A stretch of DNA of 64,000 nucleotides from an uncultured Sphingomonadaceae bacterium. Lineage in GTDB: Bacteria > Pseudomonadota > Alphaproteobacteria > Sphingomonadales > Sphingomonadaceae. Location of the stretch: positions 992,001 through 1,056,000 of the forward strand of contig CANMBD010000001.1 of NCBI GenBank assembly GCA_947495985.1. Direction: 5' to 3'. The notes beneath the pieces are model-generated. The model saw only the letters and a list, made by a program, of their open reading frames with translations. It was not told the DNA's origin and made no database searches. A program made the translations under genes and the position numbers. Each line of letters starts with the position of its first letter. Position 1 is the stretch's first letter. Shown piece after piece: positions 39,332 through 48,774 of the stretch.

Positions 39332-40404
39332 CAGCCCAAACCTTTGGCGATCATTGGTCCCAGACGGTTTGCAACAGACAGCGGCAGTTTTTGCCAAAGC
39401 GCGACCTGCAGCCGGTACTTTGGACTCATCGGATTGACATCGCGGGCTTCTTCTCCGTCTGCCGAGCGAACAGCATAGGATAAAGGCTCCGGTTCAAAAC
39501 CCCAGTTTTTCTTGAACGAATAGGCACCCGTTCCAATTTTTGACCGCCCAAAATCGAAACGCCTGCAGCCCCTTTGCCGTGCGTGATTCATCAACGCGTA
39601 GTACATGATGTCATTGGCCCGTAAACGGCGCGCATCATATGTACCACCGCCCCAATAAGGCATTACCGTGTCCCGGTGATAAAGACTCAATACACTGGCA
39701 ACAGCTCGACCATCGCTTAAGACAGTAAGTATGTCCGCATCGGCCCCGAAAGCATCTATGACCGCATCAAATAATGCCTTGGGAAACACAGGCGTACCGA
39801 GGTTCCGAACACTTTCGGCGTAGACAGCATAGTGATCTGCGCGATCCTCTTCGTTCGATCCGATCCGAATGGTTAGATCGTTTTTCAATCCCTTGCGAAC
39901 CTCGGCTCTTTGTTTGCGCGGAATGGCCAGCAACTGGCTGTCATCATCGTCCGCCAGATCGGTCACGAAACCTGCGTAGACTTGATTCTTGTTCTGCCAC
40001 TTGCCACGCGGTACTGAACCACCTCTGAGTTCAGCGGTTGGAAAGCTGTGCGTTTCTGCAAAATGCCAAACGGCATCCGCGAGTGTTTCAGTGGCTTGAT
40101 TATCAACACTCAAAATACCGCCGCCGACGGCGAAACCTGAAGACACCAATGCGCGCCCGAATACAGCCGAATGGATAAGATTTAGCGGCAATATGGCCTG
40201 CAATTCGCCAGCGGTGTTCTCTGCCAGCATGTAACGCCAGCCGTGACCACAAGCCTTTGAAACCGCAAGTACCCATGCTGCCCTGTGAAAAGCCGTACCC
40301 TGTGGATGCTCGTTGACGAACCGGTCAATCCGCGCCAGCTCGTTCTGGTCTTCCTGATCCAAGATGCGGACCATGATCGCCTGCGGTGCAAAGGCCATAT
40401 TCAT
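39331..40404 (-). CDS. FemAB-like protein of the XrtA locus
   Basis: The 357-residue protein has two GNAT-like halves as in FemAB and resembles the XrtA-associated FemAB group (TIGR03019). Segments FHRAAWVLAVSKACGHGWRY and YHRDTVMPYWGGG and the final FDFGRSKIGTGAYSFKKNWG support this. It may transfer an amino acid or acyl group to the polysaccharide or its precursor. The stop/start overlaps with both neighbours indicate coupled translation. Confidence 0.9.
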   Translation of the reverse strand: MNMAFAPQAIMVRILDQEDQNELARIDRFVNEHPQGTAFHRAAWVLAVSKACGHGWRYMLAENTAGELQAILPLNLIHSAVFGRALVSSGFAVGGGILSVDNQATETLADAVWHFAETHSFPTAELRGGSVPRGKWQNKNQVYAGFVTDLADDDDSQLLAIPRKQRAEVRKGLKNDLTIRIGSNEEDRADHYAVYAESVRNLGTPVFPKALFDAVIDAFGADADILTVLSDGRAVASVLSLYHRDTVMPYWGGGTYDARRLRANDIMYYALMNHARQRGCRRFDFGRSKIGTGAYSFKKNWGFEPEPLSYAVRSADGEEARDVNPMSPKYRLQVALWQKLPLSVANRLGPMIAKGLG

Positions 40405-41303
40405 TGCACCAACTCGGCTTCCAGCGCAGCCAGTTCATCCATTCTGCCCCATATATGATCCTGACCAACACGGATCAGTTTGGACCGCATTGCACTGAGT
40501 TGTGTGTAGTGACGCAGCTTTGACTTGAGCGGCGCATTGTCAACGCGAGGTTGCTCAGGATCAATTTCCCAAGGGTGAAAATAGAAAATCGCCCCGCGGC
40601 CGTCATCCTTCTGCATTTTACGGATGGCACGATCATAAAGCATATATGGGAGCAGTCGGAAAAAACCGCCACCGCCAGAAGCTAACACCCGGCTCCCAAC
40701 TTGTACCGTGGTCACCGGCAGTTCTATCAAATCCGAGCCTGCCACTGGTTTCCACGCAAAGCGCGGCGACCCTGCCCAGCCATAATGATCATGTTTGATC
40801 GGAGCCACGCTGGATGAATAGCGATAGCCTTGCTCTGCCAATATCTCATGCGCCCAAGGCGTGCGCTGATCGATGGAAAAGCTGGGCGCACGATAACCTG
40901 TAACAGCTTGCCCCGAAGCGTCTTCCAAAATCTTGCGTGTGCGATCCAGATCATTGCGAAACTGATCCGGTGTCAACGTGAATACGCGTGCGTGATCATA
41001 ACCATGGCTAGCGATCTCATGCCCTGCAGCGCTGATACGCTGCATCAGTTGCGGATAGCGTTCCGCCACCCAACCAAGCGTGAAGAAGGTCGCCTTAACA
41101 CCCATCTCATCAAACAGGTCCAGCACAGCATCACTATTGCGTTCGACACGATGTTCCAGACCATCCCAATCGGCACGGTCAATTACCGTTTCAAAGGCGC
41201 CAACCTGAAACCAGTCTTCGATGTCCACAGACATGGCGTTGAGCAAAGCATTGGCTTTTCTCGCCTTATCGATGGGTTCAAGCCGCGCGCCCTGCATTGA
41301 CAT
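40401..41303 (-). CDS. Polysaccharide deacetylase of the XrtA locus
   Basis: This NodB-domain carbohydrate esterase would remove N- or O-acetyl groups. The metal and catalytic sites are visible in SVDIEDWFQVG, IASHGYDHARV and GYRAPSFSID. Size and order fit the XrtA-associated group (TIGR03006). The start at 41303 has AAGGAAAG three bases upstream and overlaps the preceding gene by 26 bases; a later Met before SVDIEDW is possible. Confidence 0.92.
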   Translation of the reverse strand: MSMQGARLEPIDKARKANALLNAMSVDIEDWFQVGAFETVIDRADWDGLEHRVERNSDAVLDLFDEMGVKATFFTLGWVAERYPQLMQRISAAGHEIASHGYDHARVFTLTPDQFRNDLDRTRKILEDASGQAVTGYRAPSFSIDQRTPWAHEILAEQGYRYSSSVAPIKHDHYGWAGSPRFAWKPVAGSDLIELPVTTVQVGSRVLASGGGGFFRLLPYMLYDRAIRKMQKDDGRGAIFYFHPWEIDPEQPRVDNAPLKSKLRHYTQLSAMRSKLIRVGQDHIWGRMDELAALEAELVQ

Positions 41304-42537
41304 AGCTTTCCTTGCTCCGGACATCGCTTTCGACCCAATCCACCAGCATCGTCAAGACACGGTGCAGACTTTCTTCCTGGCCATCCATACGACCCTCAAG
41401 TGCCGACAATTGCCTGGAAATGGCATCCAGCTGATTTAATACAGCACTATCCGCAGCAGGCTCAACAACTTCCGGCGCCTCTGCAACTTTTGGTTCAACA
41501 GATGTTGGCTCAGGCACTGCATCTGCGCTTCTGAACGGCAACACCTCATGCTCTGCCGCTGCTGTTTCCTCAGAAACCGGGGCGACTGGCTCAGGCACCA
41601 CAGAAGCAGCGGCCGGCTCGGGCTCAGCTTGCTCTTGCGCTTGGGACACTTTTGCCGGCTTCTCCCACAACGGGCTTTTCACCTTAGTCAGATCAATGTC
41701 TGTTTCCGGTTCAACAATGTCGACTTCCTCACCGTTCAAATCAGCCAGCACACGGCCGACCAATGGTTGATCAATCAGTTCAGCGTGCTCCACCGCACCC
41801 ATGAGCAGGACGCGGCTCATCAGTGTGTTGATTTTCCTCGGAACCCCGCCTGTTTCACTGAACAGCAGGGCAAATACATCAGAGGTAATCTTCGGACGCC
41901 CTGACCACCCGCTTTTGGATAGTCGGTGGGTGATATAGGGCTCGATTTCATGCGCTTCCATCGGTTCGAGATGGTGGTGCGCGATGACCCGTTGACGCAG
42001 TTGTTCAAGACGGTCGGATTGTTGCAACATATCCCGAAATTCAGGCTGTCCAAGCAGGAATATCTGCAACAGCGCCTGACCACCAAGTTGAAAGTTGGAG
42101 AGCATACGGAGCTCTTCCAAGGCACCTGCAGGTAGATTTTGCGACTCATCGACAACCAGCAGGCACCGGCGTCCGGCACGTGCTTCAGCATGAAGAAATT
42201 CTTCAAAGGCGCTGAGCAGCTGCGCCTTGTCCATATCCTCGGTATCGATATCAAAGTTGTTTGCGGCAACCCGGACAATGTCTTTGCTATCCAGCGCAGT
42301 CGTCACAATGCTCGCCGCGGTCAGGCGTTCACGGTCGATGGTCGCCATCAAGTGGCTGACCAAAGTTGTTTTACCAGCGCCCACGTCGCCTGTGATAACA
42401 ATGAACCCCTCTCCCTGCGCCAAACCATAGCCGAGATAGGACAGCGCCTTGCGGTGCGTCAGGCTCTCAAAATAGTAATGTGGATCCGGCGTTAGCTGGA
42501 ACGGCCGGCTTTTCAGTCCATAAAAAGTTTCATACAT
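41278..42537 (-). CDS. XrtA-locus AAA ATPase (ExeA/GspA-like)
   Basis: The 419-residue protein begins MYETFYGLKSRPFQLTPDP, typical of ExeA-like ATPases, with Walker A GDVGAGKTTLVS and Walker B CLLVVDESQNL. It matches the XrtA-associated ATPase group (TIGR03015). Residues about 290-370 are Glu/Pro/Ala-rich and low complexity, and a short coiled coil ends the protein. Its role is unclear; it may couple energy to EPS assembly or export. Confidence 0.92.
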   Translation of the reverse strand: MYETFYGLKSRPFQLTPDPHYYFESLTHRKALSYLGYGLAQGEGFIVITGDVGAGKTTLVSHLMATIDRERLTAASIVTTALDSKDIVRVAANNFDIDTEDMDKAQLLSAFEEFLHAEARAGRRCLLVVDESQNLPAGALEELRMLSNFQLGGQALLQIFLLGQPEFRDMLQQSDRLEQLRQRVIAHHHLEPMEAHEIEPYITHRLSKSGWSGRPKITSDVFALLFSETGGVPRKINTLMSRVLLMGAVEHAELIDQPLVGRVLADLNGEEVDIVEPETDIDLTKVKSPLWEKPAKVSQAQEQAEPEPAAASVVPEPVAPVSEETAAAEHEVLPFRSADAVPEPTSVEPKVAEAPEVVEPAADSAVLNQLDAISRQLSALEGRMDGQEESLHRVLTMLVDWVESDVRSKESYVNAGRAA

Positions 42538-42572
42538 ACTGGTATCTCCCACCCACACATGCGGTGATATTG

Positions 42573-44195
42573 CTAAAATTCATATTGCAGCCCAAGCAAT
42601 GCAGAAGCCGTAAGCTCACTGTCAAAGCCGTCTTGCTGAAAGCTGTCGAGACCAACAGCGGCGGTCCCATTCAATCCTGGAATGATCTGGCGAAAATAGG
42701 CCGCGTTGGCACCCAGTGCGAGCACGTTAGGCGCCCCGGCAAAGCCGCTATCCAGCAGATTTGCGTAGACATTGGTATCGAAGCTGGATCGGGCATCAAT
42801 CTGACGTCCGATCGACAGGTTGGCATAATAGTTCTGATCAACCAGACCATCGACATTGGCGAGACCACCCAGTTGTGATGCAATGAACCGGCGACGCGAA
42901 TAGCCGGCGGCCAAAGACGTGTTCCAACCATTATAGCTATAAGCCAGTTGTGCGTTTACGCCGCGCGCCCGGAATGATGAAGAGGCAGCGGACTGCAATG
43001 CATCGTTGAGACAAAGGCTACTGGTTTGTCCAAAGGCACATCCATTCAGTTCACCGCTCAACGGGTTGCGATTGCTGGTGAAACTCGTTCCCAGAGAATC
43101 GAGATTATCATTCAGCAAGTTACCGAAGCCGGATACCGTGTCATAAACGGAAACGTTGAGCGATGTGTTCTCATTGGGTTGATACCCAAGGCTACCGGCA
43201 TAAGTAGTACTGCCATAACGTCGGCCGATACGCGCTTCCAGAGAAGTCCTGCGGCTAGGACGCCACAGCACGCCGGCATCCCAGATCAGGCCATCCTGAT
43301 CGTAAGACAGCAGACGCGGAGAAGCTTCATCAGTGACCAACCGGCCATCTTCATCGACAACCGGATCGCCATTAACGTCCCGTAGGGCGTCACGCTCAGA
43401 AATTTCGATGTCCTCATAACCGACACCACCTACCAGTGCGACGGTAGGTGTAACCGGAACAGTTACATCGGCGCGCGCATATTTACCTTCAAAACGCTGA
43501 TCCAGCTGACCGGCGTCTTCGCGCTCATAGCCCGCACTGACCGACCAACCGAAGGGTAGGTCGCGTGGCTGCATACCAACGCTGGCACTGGCTGAATGGC
43601 TCACACTGTCGTCGAAAATATCAATCGGCAACTGCCCCGGAGGCAATATGCCTGTATCTTCGCTTTCGACCTTTGTGTAACCGACGCGGTAATTCGCATT
43701 CACATCCAGCGCGCCGACATTGGTAGACAATGATGGTCCAGCATAAATCGAGTAAACCTGCGTGACATTGTCGATATTTCCGACAGTATTGGTCGGCGAT
43801 TCCCCACGCAGATCAATGCGGCTGCGTGTAGCAATACCGCCTGCTTCCAGTGCGAGAACGTTAGGCACGACTTGCACACTGCCGCGAGCAAGGCCGCTCA
43901 AAATATCATCATCGCCGATGTCATCTTCATAGAAGAAACGGCGTTCATAGCGCACATTCACTTGCGCTTCTGCCTGCCGGGTCTGAATGGATGTCTCAAG
44001 GCCCGCGGCAACTGTCGTGTAGGTCAAGACCTCCGACCCGTTTTTCAGGTCGGCGACCAACACCTGTTGCACTTCGAGATAGGGCGTAACCTCAACATTG
44101 CGGCTTTGCGCTTGTGCAGGCTGCACGGCAACCATGCCCAGGGGAACCAAAACTGCTCCCTGCCTGATTAAGTTCATGAACTTACTCTTGCTCAC
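42573..44195 (-). CDS. XrtA-locus outer-membrane beta-barrel protein
   Basis: The 540-residue chain has a signal peptide ending VQPAQAQS and then many alternating short beta strands closing with an aromatic C-terminus (LLGLQYEF), as expected for an outer-membrane barrel. Gene order matches the TIGR03016 group. It probably serves as the outer-membrane port or anchor for the polysaccharide. The sequence holds periplasmic-turn repeats rich in Asp and Gly. Confidence 0.9.
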   Translation of the reverse strand: MSKSKFMNLIRQGAVLVPLGMVAVQPAQAQSRNVEVTPYLEVQQVLVADLKNGSEVLTYTTVAAGLETSIQTRQAEAQVNVRYERRFFYEDDIGDDDILSGLARGSVQVVPNVLALEAGGIATRSRIDLRGESPTNTVGNIDNVTQVYSIYAGPSLSTNVGALDVNANYRVGYTKVESEDTGILPPGQLPIDIFDDSVSHSASASVGMQPRDLPFGWSVSAGYEREDAGQLDQRFEGKYARADVTVPVTPTVALVGGVGYEDIEISERDALRDVNGDPVVDEDGRLVTDEASPRLLSYDQDGLIWDAGVLWRPSRRTSLEARIGRRYGSTTYAGSLGYQPNENTSLNVSVYDTVSGFGNLLNDNLDSLGTSFTSNRNPLSGELNGCAFGQTSSLCLNDALQSAASSSFRARGVNAQLAYSYNGWNTSLAAGYSRRRFIASQLGGLANVDGLVDQNYYANLSIGRQIDARSSFDTNVYANLLDSGFAGAPNVLALGANAAYFRQIIPGLNGTAAVGLDSFQQDGFDSELTASALLGLQYEF

Positions 44196-44197
44196 GA

Positions 44198-45115
44198 TTA
44201 TTCTCCATATCCATAATAGGATCCAAAGCTCCGCCCGGTCGGCGAGAATTTCGTACCGTTGAGAAGCAATTGGATATTGTCACAGCCAGCCATCAAACTA
44301 AGCGCGTCACGCAAGGCTGTTTCGGTTGTTTCATCCGCTTTGACGACCATCACGACCTGTCCGACATGGGTCGCGAGCACGGATGCTGGCGAGGCCGACA
44401 AGGCGGGCGGTGAATCAAAAATAACAATTCGGTTAGGATTGTTCTGAGTCAGCCGGTTGAGCACCTCTTGTGTCCGCGAAGAAGCAAGATATTCAGTGTC
44501 CGCATTAGTCTGCTCGCCCGCCGGCAAGATCGCCAGACCGGCAATGTCGGTATGAATAATACAGTCCTCGACCGGCAATTGCGGATCCGCCAGTGCATCC
44601 ATCAGGCCCTTGCTGCCTTCCAGGCCAAGACTGGACAAAATGCTGGGCTTTGCGAAATCAGCGTCGACGAGCAGCACCTCATTGTCTTTTTCCGCCGCAA
44701 TGGACAGAGCCAGGTTAAGGGCGCAAAATGTCTTACCTTCATTCGGATGTGCCGAACAGATGAGAATGCGTTCACCGTGTGGCAGTCTCGCCTGCTTGGT
44801 CGTTCCTTTCGCTGCCAGCAAAAGCTGACGCTTGATGATACGAAACTCTTCGGAAATGCCGGTGACGGGACCATCAGGCACAACAAAGCCCGCTTCGCGC
44901 AGTTTCTCACGATCAACGATGACACGCGGACCATCGTAAACAGGAGCGCGATCTGATGCGGCTGGCACCATCGGCCGTTTCGTTATTTCGGGCGGCAAAA
45001 TTTCCGGCCCATAGTTTTCTATCGGACCACCCTTTTTCGATGGAACATAGTCGTAGACCTGCCCTGCACGTTCAAGCAGAGACCCGGATTTACTGAGAGG
45101 ATTATATTTGTTCAT
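44198..45115 (-). CDS. XrtA-associated tyrosine autokinase
   Basis: The 305-residue protein is a BY-kinase cytoplasmic domain with Walker A SAHPNEGKTFCALNLAL, Walker A' VLLVDADFAKPS and Walker B IVIFDSPP. The Tyr-rich tail GSYYGYGE would be the autophosphorylation cluster. The partner membrane chain-length protein is encoded nine bases upstream. Together they control polymer length. Confidence 0.93.
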   Translation of the reverse strand: MNKYNPLSKSGSLLERAGQVYDYVPSKKGGPIENYGPEILPPEITKRPMVPAASDRAPVYDGPRVIVDREKLREAGFVVPDGPVTGISEEFRIIKRQLLLAAKGTTKQARLPHGERILICSAHPNEGKTFCALNLALSIAAEKDNEVLLVDADFAKPSILSSLGLEGSKGLMDALADPQLPVEDCIIHTDIAGLAILPAGEQTNADTEYLASSRTQEVLNRLTQNNPNRIVIFDSPPALSASPASVLATHVGQVVMVVKADETTETALRDALSLMAGCDNIQLLLNGTKFSPTGRSFGSYYGYGE

Positions 45116-45124
45116 CTTCTTTCC

Positions 45125-46669
45125 TCAAGCCACCATGCCGCGCTGAATAAATTCGACGACCATCAGCAACGCAAAGACACCAACAAGGGCACCACCGGCG
45201 CTGTAGAACAGGCGCATTTTCTTTTGTCTTATGGCCCGTTGACTGCTCGTCAGGATCTGAGAAACCGAGCCGATAACCGGCAGTCCGCTAGCCTTTTCAA
45301 GTCGTGCCGATGTCGGGTAGCTCGTCTGCAATTGTCCCATAGCAAAAGCCGCACCAACGCCGCCGCCAAGACCGACAAACAGAACCATCGCCAGCAACAG
45401 CGGCCGGTTAGGCGCAGCGGGAGACCTTGGGCTGGAGGGAGGATCGATAACCTTGAACTTTACCGAATCTGTTTCCGATTCTACCTGTCCGCGCAGCTTG
45501 ATCTGCTCCCGGTCTTGTAGCAATTTGTCATACTGGCTTTTCAGCACGTCATAGTCGCGGTTGATCCGCGCCATTTCAGCAGCAACTCCGGGCTCCAGAG
45601 ACTGCTTGGACATCAGCTGCGTCATATCCGCCTGAATCGCGTTTTTCCGGGCTTGCAAAGCTGCAACGGAGGCCTGGCGTTCAGCACGCATGCTTTGCAG
45701 TGAACTATAGGCAGGATTTGGCGTTCCATAGGCGCGTGAACCTTTGGGCTCTGCCGCAACCTGTGCACGCAAAGCGGCAATTTCGCTCTTCATGGCAATG
45801 ATATCCGGATGACTATCCGTCCATCCTCGCGCTCTGGCCGATGCCAATTTGCCTTGCGCCTGAGCCAATTGGCCACGTGCGCCGCCGCCTGAACTGGCAC
45901 CTCCAAATCCCGGAGTGGCAATTGTTGGCGGTGTTCCCGATAACTGACCGTTCAAGGCTGCCAGTGAGCTGGATGCAGAGGCCAATTGCGATTCAATCTG
46001 CCTGAGCTCTGCCCGTGATGCTTCTATGCGCTGGCTGATCGAACCAACACCGGGCAAAAGACCAAGGTTTTCAGTTTCAAACTGTACGCGCTTCTGTTCT
46101 GCTTCCTGCAAGGCCTTTTCACGGGTCGCAAGCTGGCCGTCCAGAAATTTCAGTGTCTGCGTTGTTTCATCACGGTCACCGGACAGGTTCTCTTCGACGA
46201 AAATATCGATCATCTTTTGGACAATAGCGCGCGACAACACGGCATTTTCTGCATCTGAAAAATTGCTGGCAGATGATTTCGCCGTGATCTCGAAAAGATT
46301 ATCTTTTTCCGACTTGATCTCGATATTTTTACGCAACATCTCTACCTTGCCAGCCAATTCCCGGTCGCTAGCAACCGACAGATTCAGATCAGTCCCGCGA
46401 ACCACTTTTTCGAGATTGATGGTAGAAGCCAGCGTTTCCTGGACCCGGTCCATATTCTTTTTACGGTCGCGGGATTCGATACCCACCTTGTCAGACAGGA
46501 TGGACTGCATTTCGACAAAGACGCGTGCTTTGGATTCATAGCTATTCGGAATCAGCGCAACGACCAGCCATCCCAGCAAACAGATGCCCCAGGCGACAGC
46601 CAATGCCAGCCAGCGCCTGTTCCAGACGCTGTGCACTGCTATTCTAAATTCATCATAAAGGCCGTTCAT
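45125..46669 (-). CDS. XrtA-system polysaccharide chain-length determinant (Wzz-like)
   Basis: The 514-residue protein has membrane helices at about residues 18-38 and 430-450, a large periplasmic coiled coil, and the proline-rich segment before the second helix (VIDPPSSPRSPAAPNRP) typical of Wzz proteins. A third hydrophobic segment lies at the C-terminus. It pairs with the kinase and matches the TIGR03007 group. Confidence 0.93.
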   Translation of the reverse strand: MNGLYDEFRIAVHSVWNRRWLALAVAWGICLLGWLVVALIPNSYESKARVFVEMQSILSDKVGIESRDRKKNMDRVQETLASTINLEKVVRGTDLNLSVASDRELAGKVEMLRKNIEIKSEKDNLFEITAKSSASNFSDAENAVLSRAIVQKMIDIFVEENLSGDRDETTQTLKFLDGQLATREKALQEAEQKRVQFETENLGLLPGVGSISQRIEASRAELRQIESQLASASSSLAALNGQLSGTPPTIATPGFGGASSGGGARGQLAQAQGKLASARARGWTDSHPDIIAMKSEIAALRAQVAAEPKGSRAYGTPNPAYSSLQSMRAERQASVAALQARKNAIQADMTQLMSKQSLEPGVAAEMARINRDYDVLKSQYDKLLQDREQIKLRGQVESETDSVKFKVIDPPSSPRSPAAPNRPLLLAMVLFVGLGGGVGAAFAMGQLQTSYPTSARLEKASGLPVIGSVSQILTSSQRAIRQKKMRLFYSAGGALVGVFALLMVVEFIQRGMVA

Positions 46670-46709
46670 TGATCTTTTCGATCCCTATTAAGGTGTCTGC
46701 AGAGACAGA

Positions 46710-47366
46710 TTAAAACATGCTCTTCGGAATGATGATGACATCACCGGGACGCAGCATCACATTCGCTTTGGTCTGACCGCGATCGAGCAGATCGGCGATG
46801 CGCAGCGCATATTCCTGTTGCTTGCCAGTTCCGCGATCATAACGGACCAGGCGTGCTTTGTTGCCGGATGCAAATTCCGACAAACCACCAACAGCGATCA
46901 TTGCGTCGAGCAGAGTCATATTGGCGCGATATGGTATCGAAGCCGGTTTTTCGGTCGCTCCGACAACCCGGATTTGCTGTGAAAATGTACCCGAGAAGTT
47001 ATTGACGATAACCGACACCAAGGGTTCGTTGATATATTCCGACAGCTGCAACTTTAGATCTTCCGCAAGCATTGCGGGTGTTTTCCCAACGGCAGGCATG
47101 TCGGTGATCAGCGGTGTGGTTATCCGGCCATCTGGACGAACCTGAACCTTCGCGCCCAATTCCGGATTGCGCCAGACAAAGATGGTGAGCTCGTCGAGCG
47201 GTCCGATAACATATTCTTCACCCGGACCCTCCTGCATTGAAACAAATGAAGCGGGAGGCAATTGAGGCCCTGAAGACGTGCTGGAGCATCCGGCAACCGA
47301 AAGGGATACCAATCCAGCACCCAGAAGATATCTCGGCAGGTTTTTCTTTTTCGAAGCAATAGTCAT
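46710..47366 (-). CDS. XrtA-system export lipoprotein (Wza/OPX-like)
   Basis: The 218-residue protein begins with a lipoprotein signal (LSVAGC) and has the Poly_export domain (YVIGPLDELTIFVWRNPEL) and a SLBB domain ending PGDVIIIPKS. This is a short outer-membrane polysaccharide export protein, matching TIGR03027. The Met at 47366 gives a proper signal peptide. It starts the central reverse block; the 170 bases before it hold a likely promoter. Confidence 0.93.
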   Translation of the reverse strand: MTIASKKKNLPRYLLGAGLVSLSVAGCSSTSSGPQLPPASFVSMQEGPGEEYVIGPLDELTIFVWRNPELGAKVQVRPDGRITTPLITDMPAVGKTPAMLAEDLKLQLSEYINEPLVSVIVNNFSGTFSQQIRVVGATEKPASIPYRANMTLLDAMIAVGGLSEFASGNKARLVRYDRGTGKQQEYALRIADLLDRGQTKANVMLRPGDVIIIPKSMF

Positions 47367-47538
47367 TCTTAAATCCTCGCAAACAACCGTTGGCGAACAG
47401 TCGATTCCACGGGGAAATCGGCCGATCACACATAGTCCGGCGAAAGCTATCGGTGAAAATAGTGAAGATAGCGTTAGGATTGATAGAAATTAGGGTTAAT
47501 ATTTCCCAGTTTTATTGGGATTGTGGAGTCTTGCGACT

Positions 47539-48774
47539 TCAACCAACCAATACTTCCCTGGCTGCCCCCTGCCCCAGAAAATTTGCAGGACTGGCGGTTG
47601 CACCATAAGCCCCGGCACAGAATATCGCGACCACATCGCCAACCTGTGCAACCGGCATTTCCGCACGGTCGCTCAAAAGATCAAGCGGGGTACATAGACA
47701 ACCCACGATGGAAACAGTCTCCTCCGATGGTTGATCATAACGGTTTGCGATCGCCGCTGGATAGTTCCGGCGGATCACCGTTCCGAAATTACCGCTTGCG
47801 GCGAGCTGATGATGCAGGCCGCCATCTGTTACCAAAAATGTCTCGCCCTGACTCTCTTTCCGATCCACGACACGAGTCAGATAAACCCCGGCTTCACCAA
47901 CAAGATAGCGCCCTAGTTCAAGCGCAAATTGCGTATTTGACAATATCGCAGGCAGATCAGCGAACTGTTGCTTCAAGGCTATCCCGATTTCCGTGATATC
48001 CAAGGCCTCGTCACCGGGAAAATAGGGTATACCGAAGCCCCCACCCAGATTAACATGTTCCGGACTATGACCGATTTCATCAGCCAGTCGCGCCGCCAGG
48101 GCAATGGTCTGCGCCTGGGTTTTGATAATGGCATCGGCCTTCAAAGCCTGCGACCCGGCAAAAATATGGAATCCGCGCCAGTGCGCATCTGACGCCATTA
48201 TCTTGAGCACGGTTGGAGCAACCAGGTCAGTGTCCATGCCAAATTGCTTGGCACCACCGCCCATTTTCATGCCGGAGCCCTTCAAATCGAAGTCCGGATT
48301 TACACGCACCGCAAGTCGCGGCTTAATCCCTTCCCGAGCGCCGATGGCCAAAGCCCGGTCACATTCGTTCGGTGACTCGATGTTGATCGTAACGCCAACC
48401 TTTATGGCCTGCAGCAGTTCATCATCCCGCTTACCCGGACCAGCGAAGCTGATGTGGCCCGCAGCGGCCCCTGCCCCCAAAGCCATAACCAACTCACCGC
48501 CAGAGGCAATATCGATACCATCAACAAGGCCAATCATGTGCGAAAGCACAGGTGCAAAGGGATTGGCCTTCATCGCATAATGAATATGCAGCTGTTCCGG
48601 CATGGCTGCACGCAAAGCTTCAATCCGCAGATTTAAGAGGTTCTCCGAATAGACAAAAAGCGGTGAGCCATGCTCGGCGACCAGCTCAATGGCAGATGCA
48701 CCGCCGATAGCGAGTTCTCCGCCCAAACTTTCATAGCCGTCAGGTATCGGGCCGATAGGCTTGACCTTGTTCAT
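47539..48774 (-). CDS. PLP-dependent decarboxylase of the XrtA locus
   Basis: The 411-residue protein is an alanine-racemase-fold (group IV) decarboxylase related to diaminopimelate and ornithine decarboxylases and to the TIGR03099 group. The PLP Lys is in IHYAMKANPFAPVL, the glycine loop in VNLGGGFGIPYF, and the Cys near the C-terminus in IVGCLCTPLDLL. It probably decarboxylates an amino acid or amino-acyl intermediate. It overlaps the ligase gene by four bases. Confidence 0.92.
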   Translation of the reverse strand: MNKVKPIGPIPDGYESLGGELAIGGASAIELVAEHGSPLFVYSENLLNLRIEALRAAMPEQLHIHYAMKANPFAPVLSHMIGLVDGIDIASGGELVMALGAGAAAGHISFAGPGKRDDELLQAIKVGVTINIESPNECDRALAIGAREGIKPRLAVRVNPDFDLKGSGMKMGGGAKQFGMDTDLVAPTVLKIMASDAHWRGFHIFAGSQALKADAIIKTQAQTIALAARLADEIGHSPEHVNLGGGFGIPYFPGDEALDITEIGIALKQQFADLPAILSNTQFALELGRYLVGEAGVYLTRVVDRKESQGETFLVTDGGLHHQLAASGNFGTVIRRNYPAAIANRYDQPSEETVSIVGCLCTPLDLLSDRAEMPVAQVGDVVAIFCAGAYGATASPANFLGQGAAREVLVG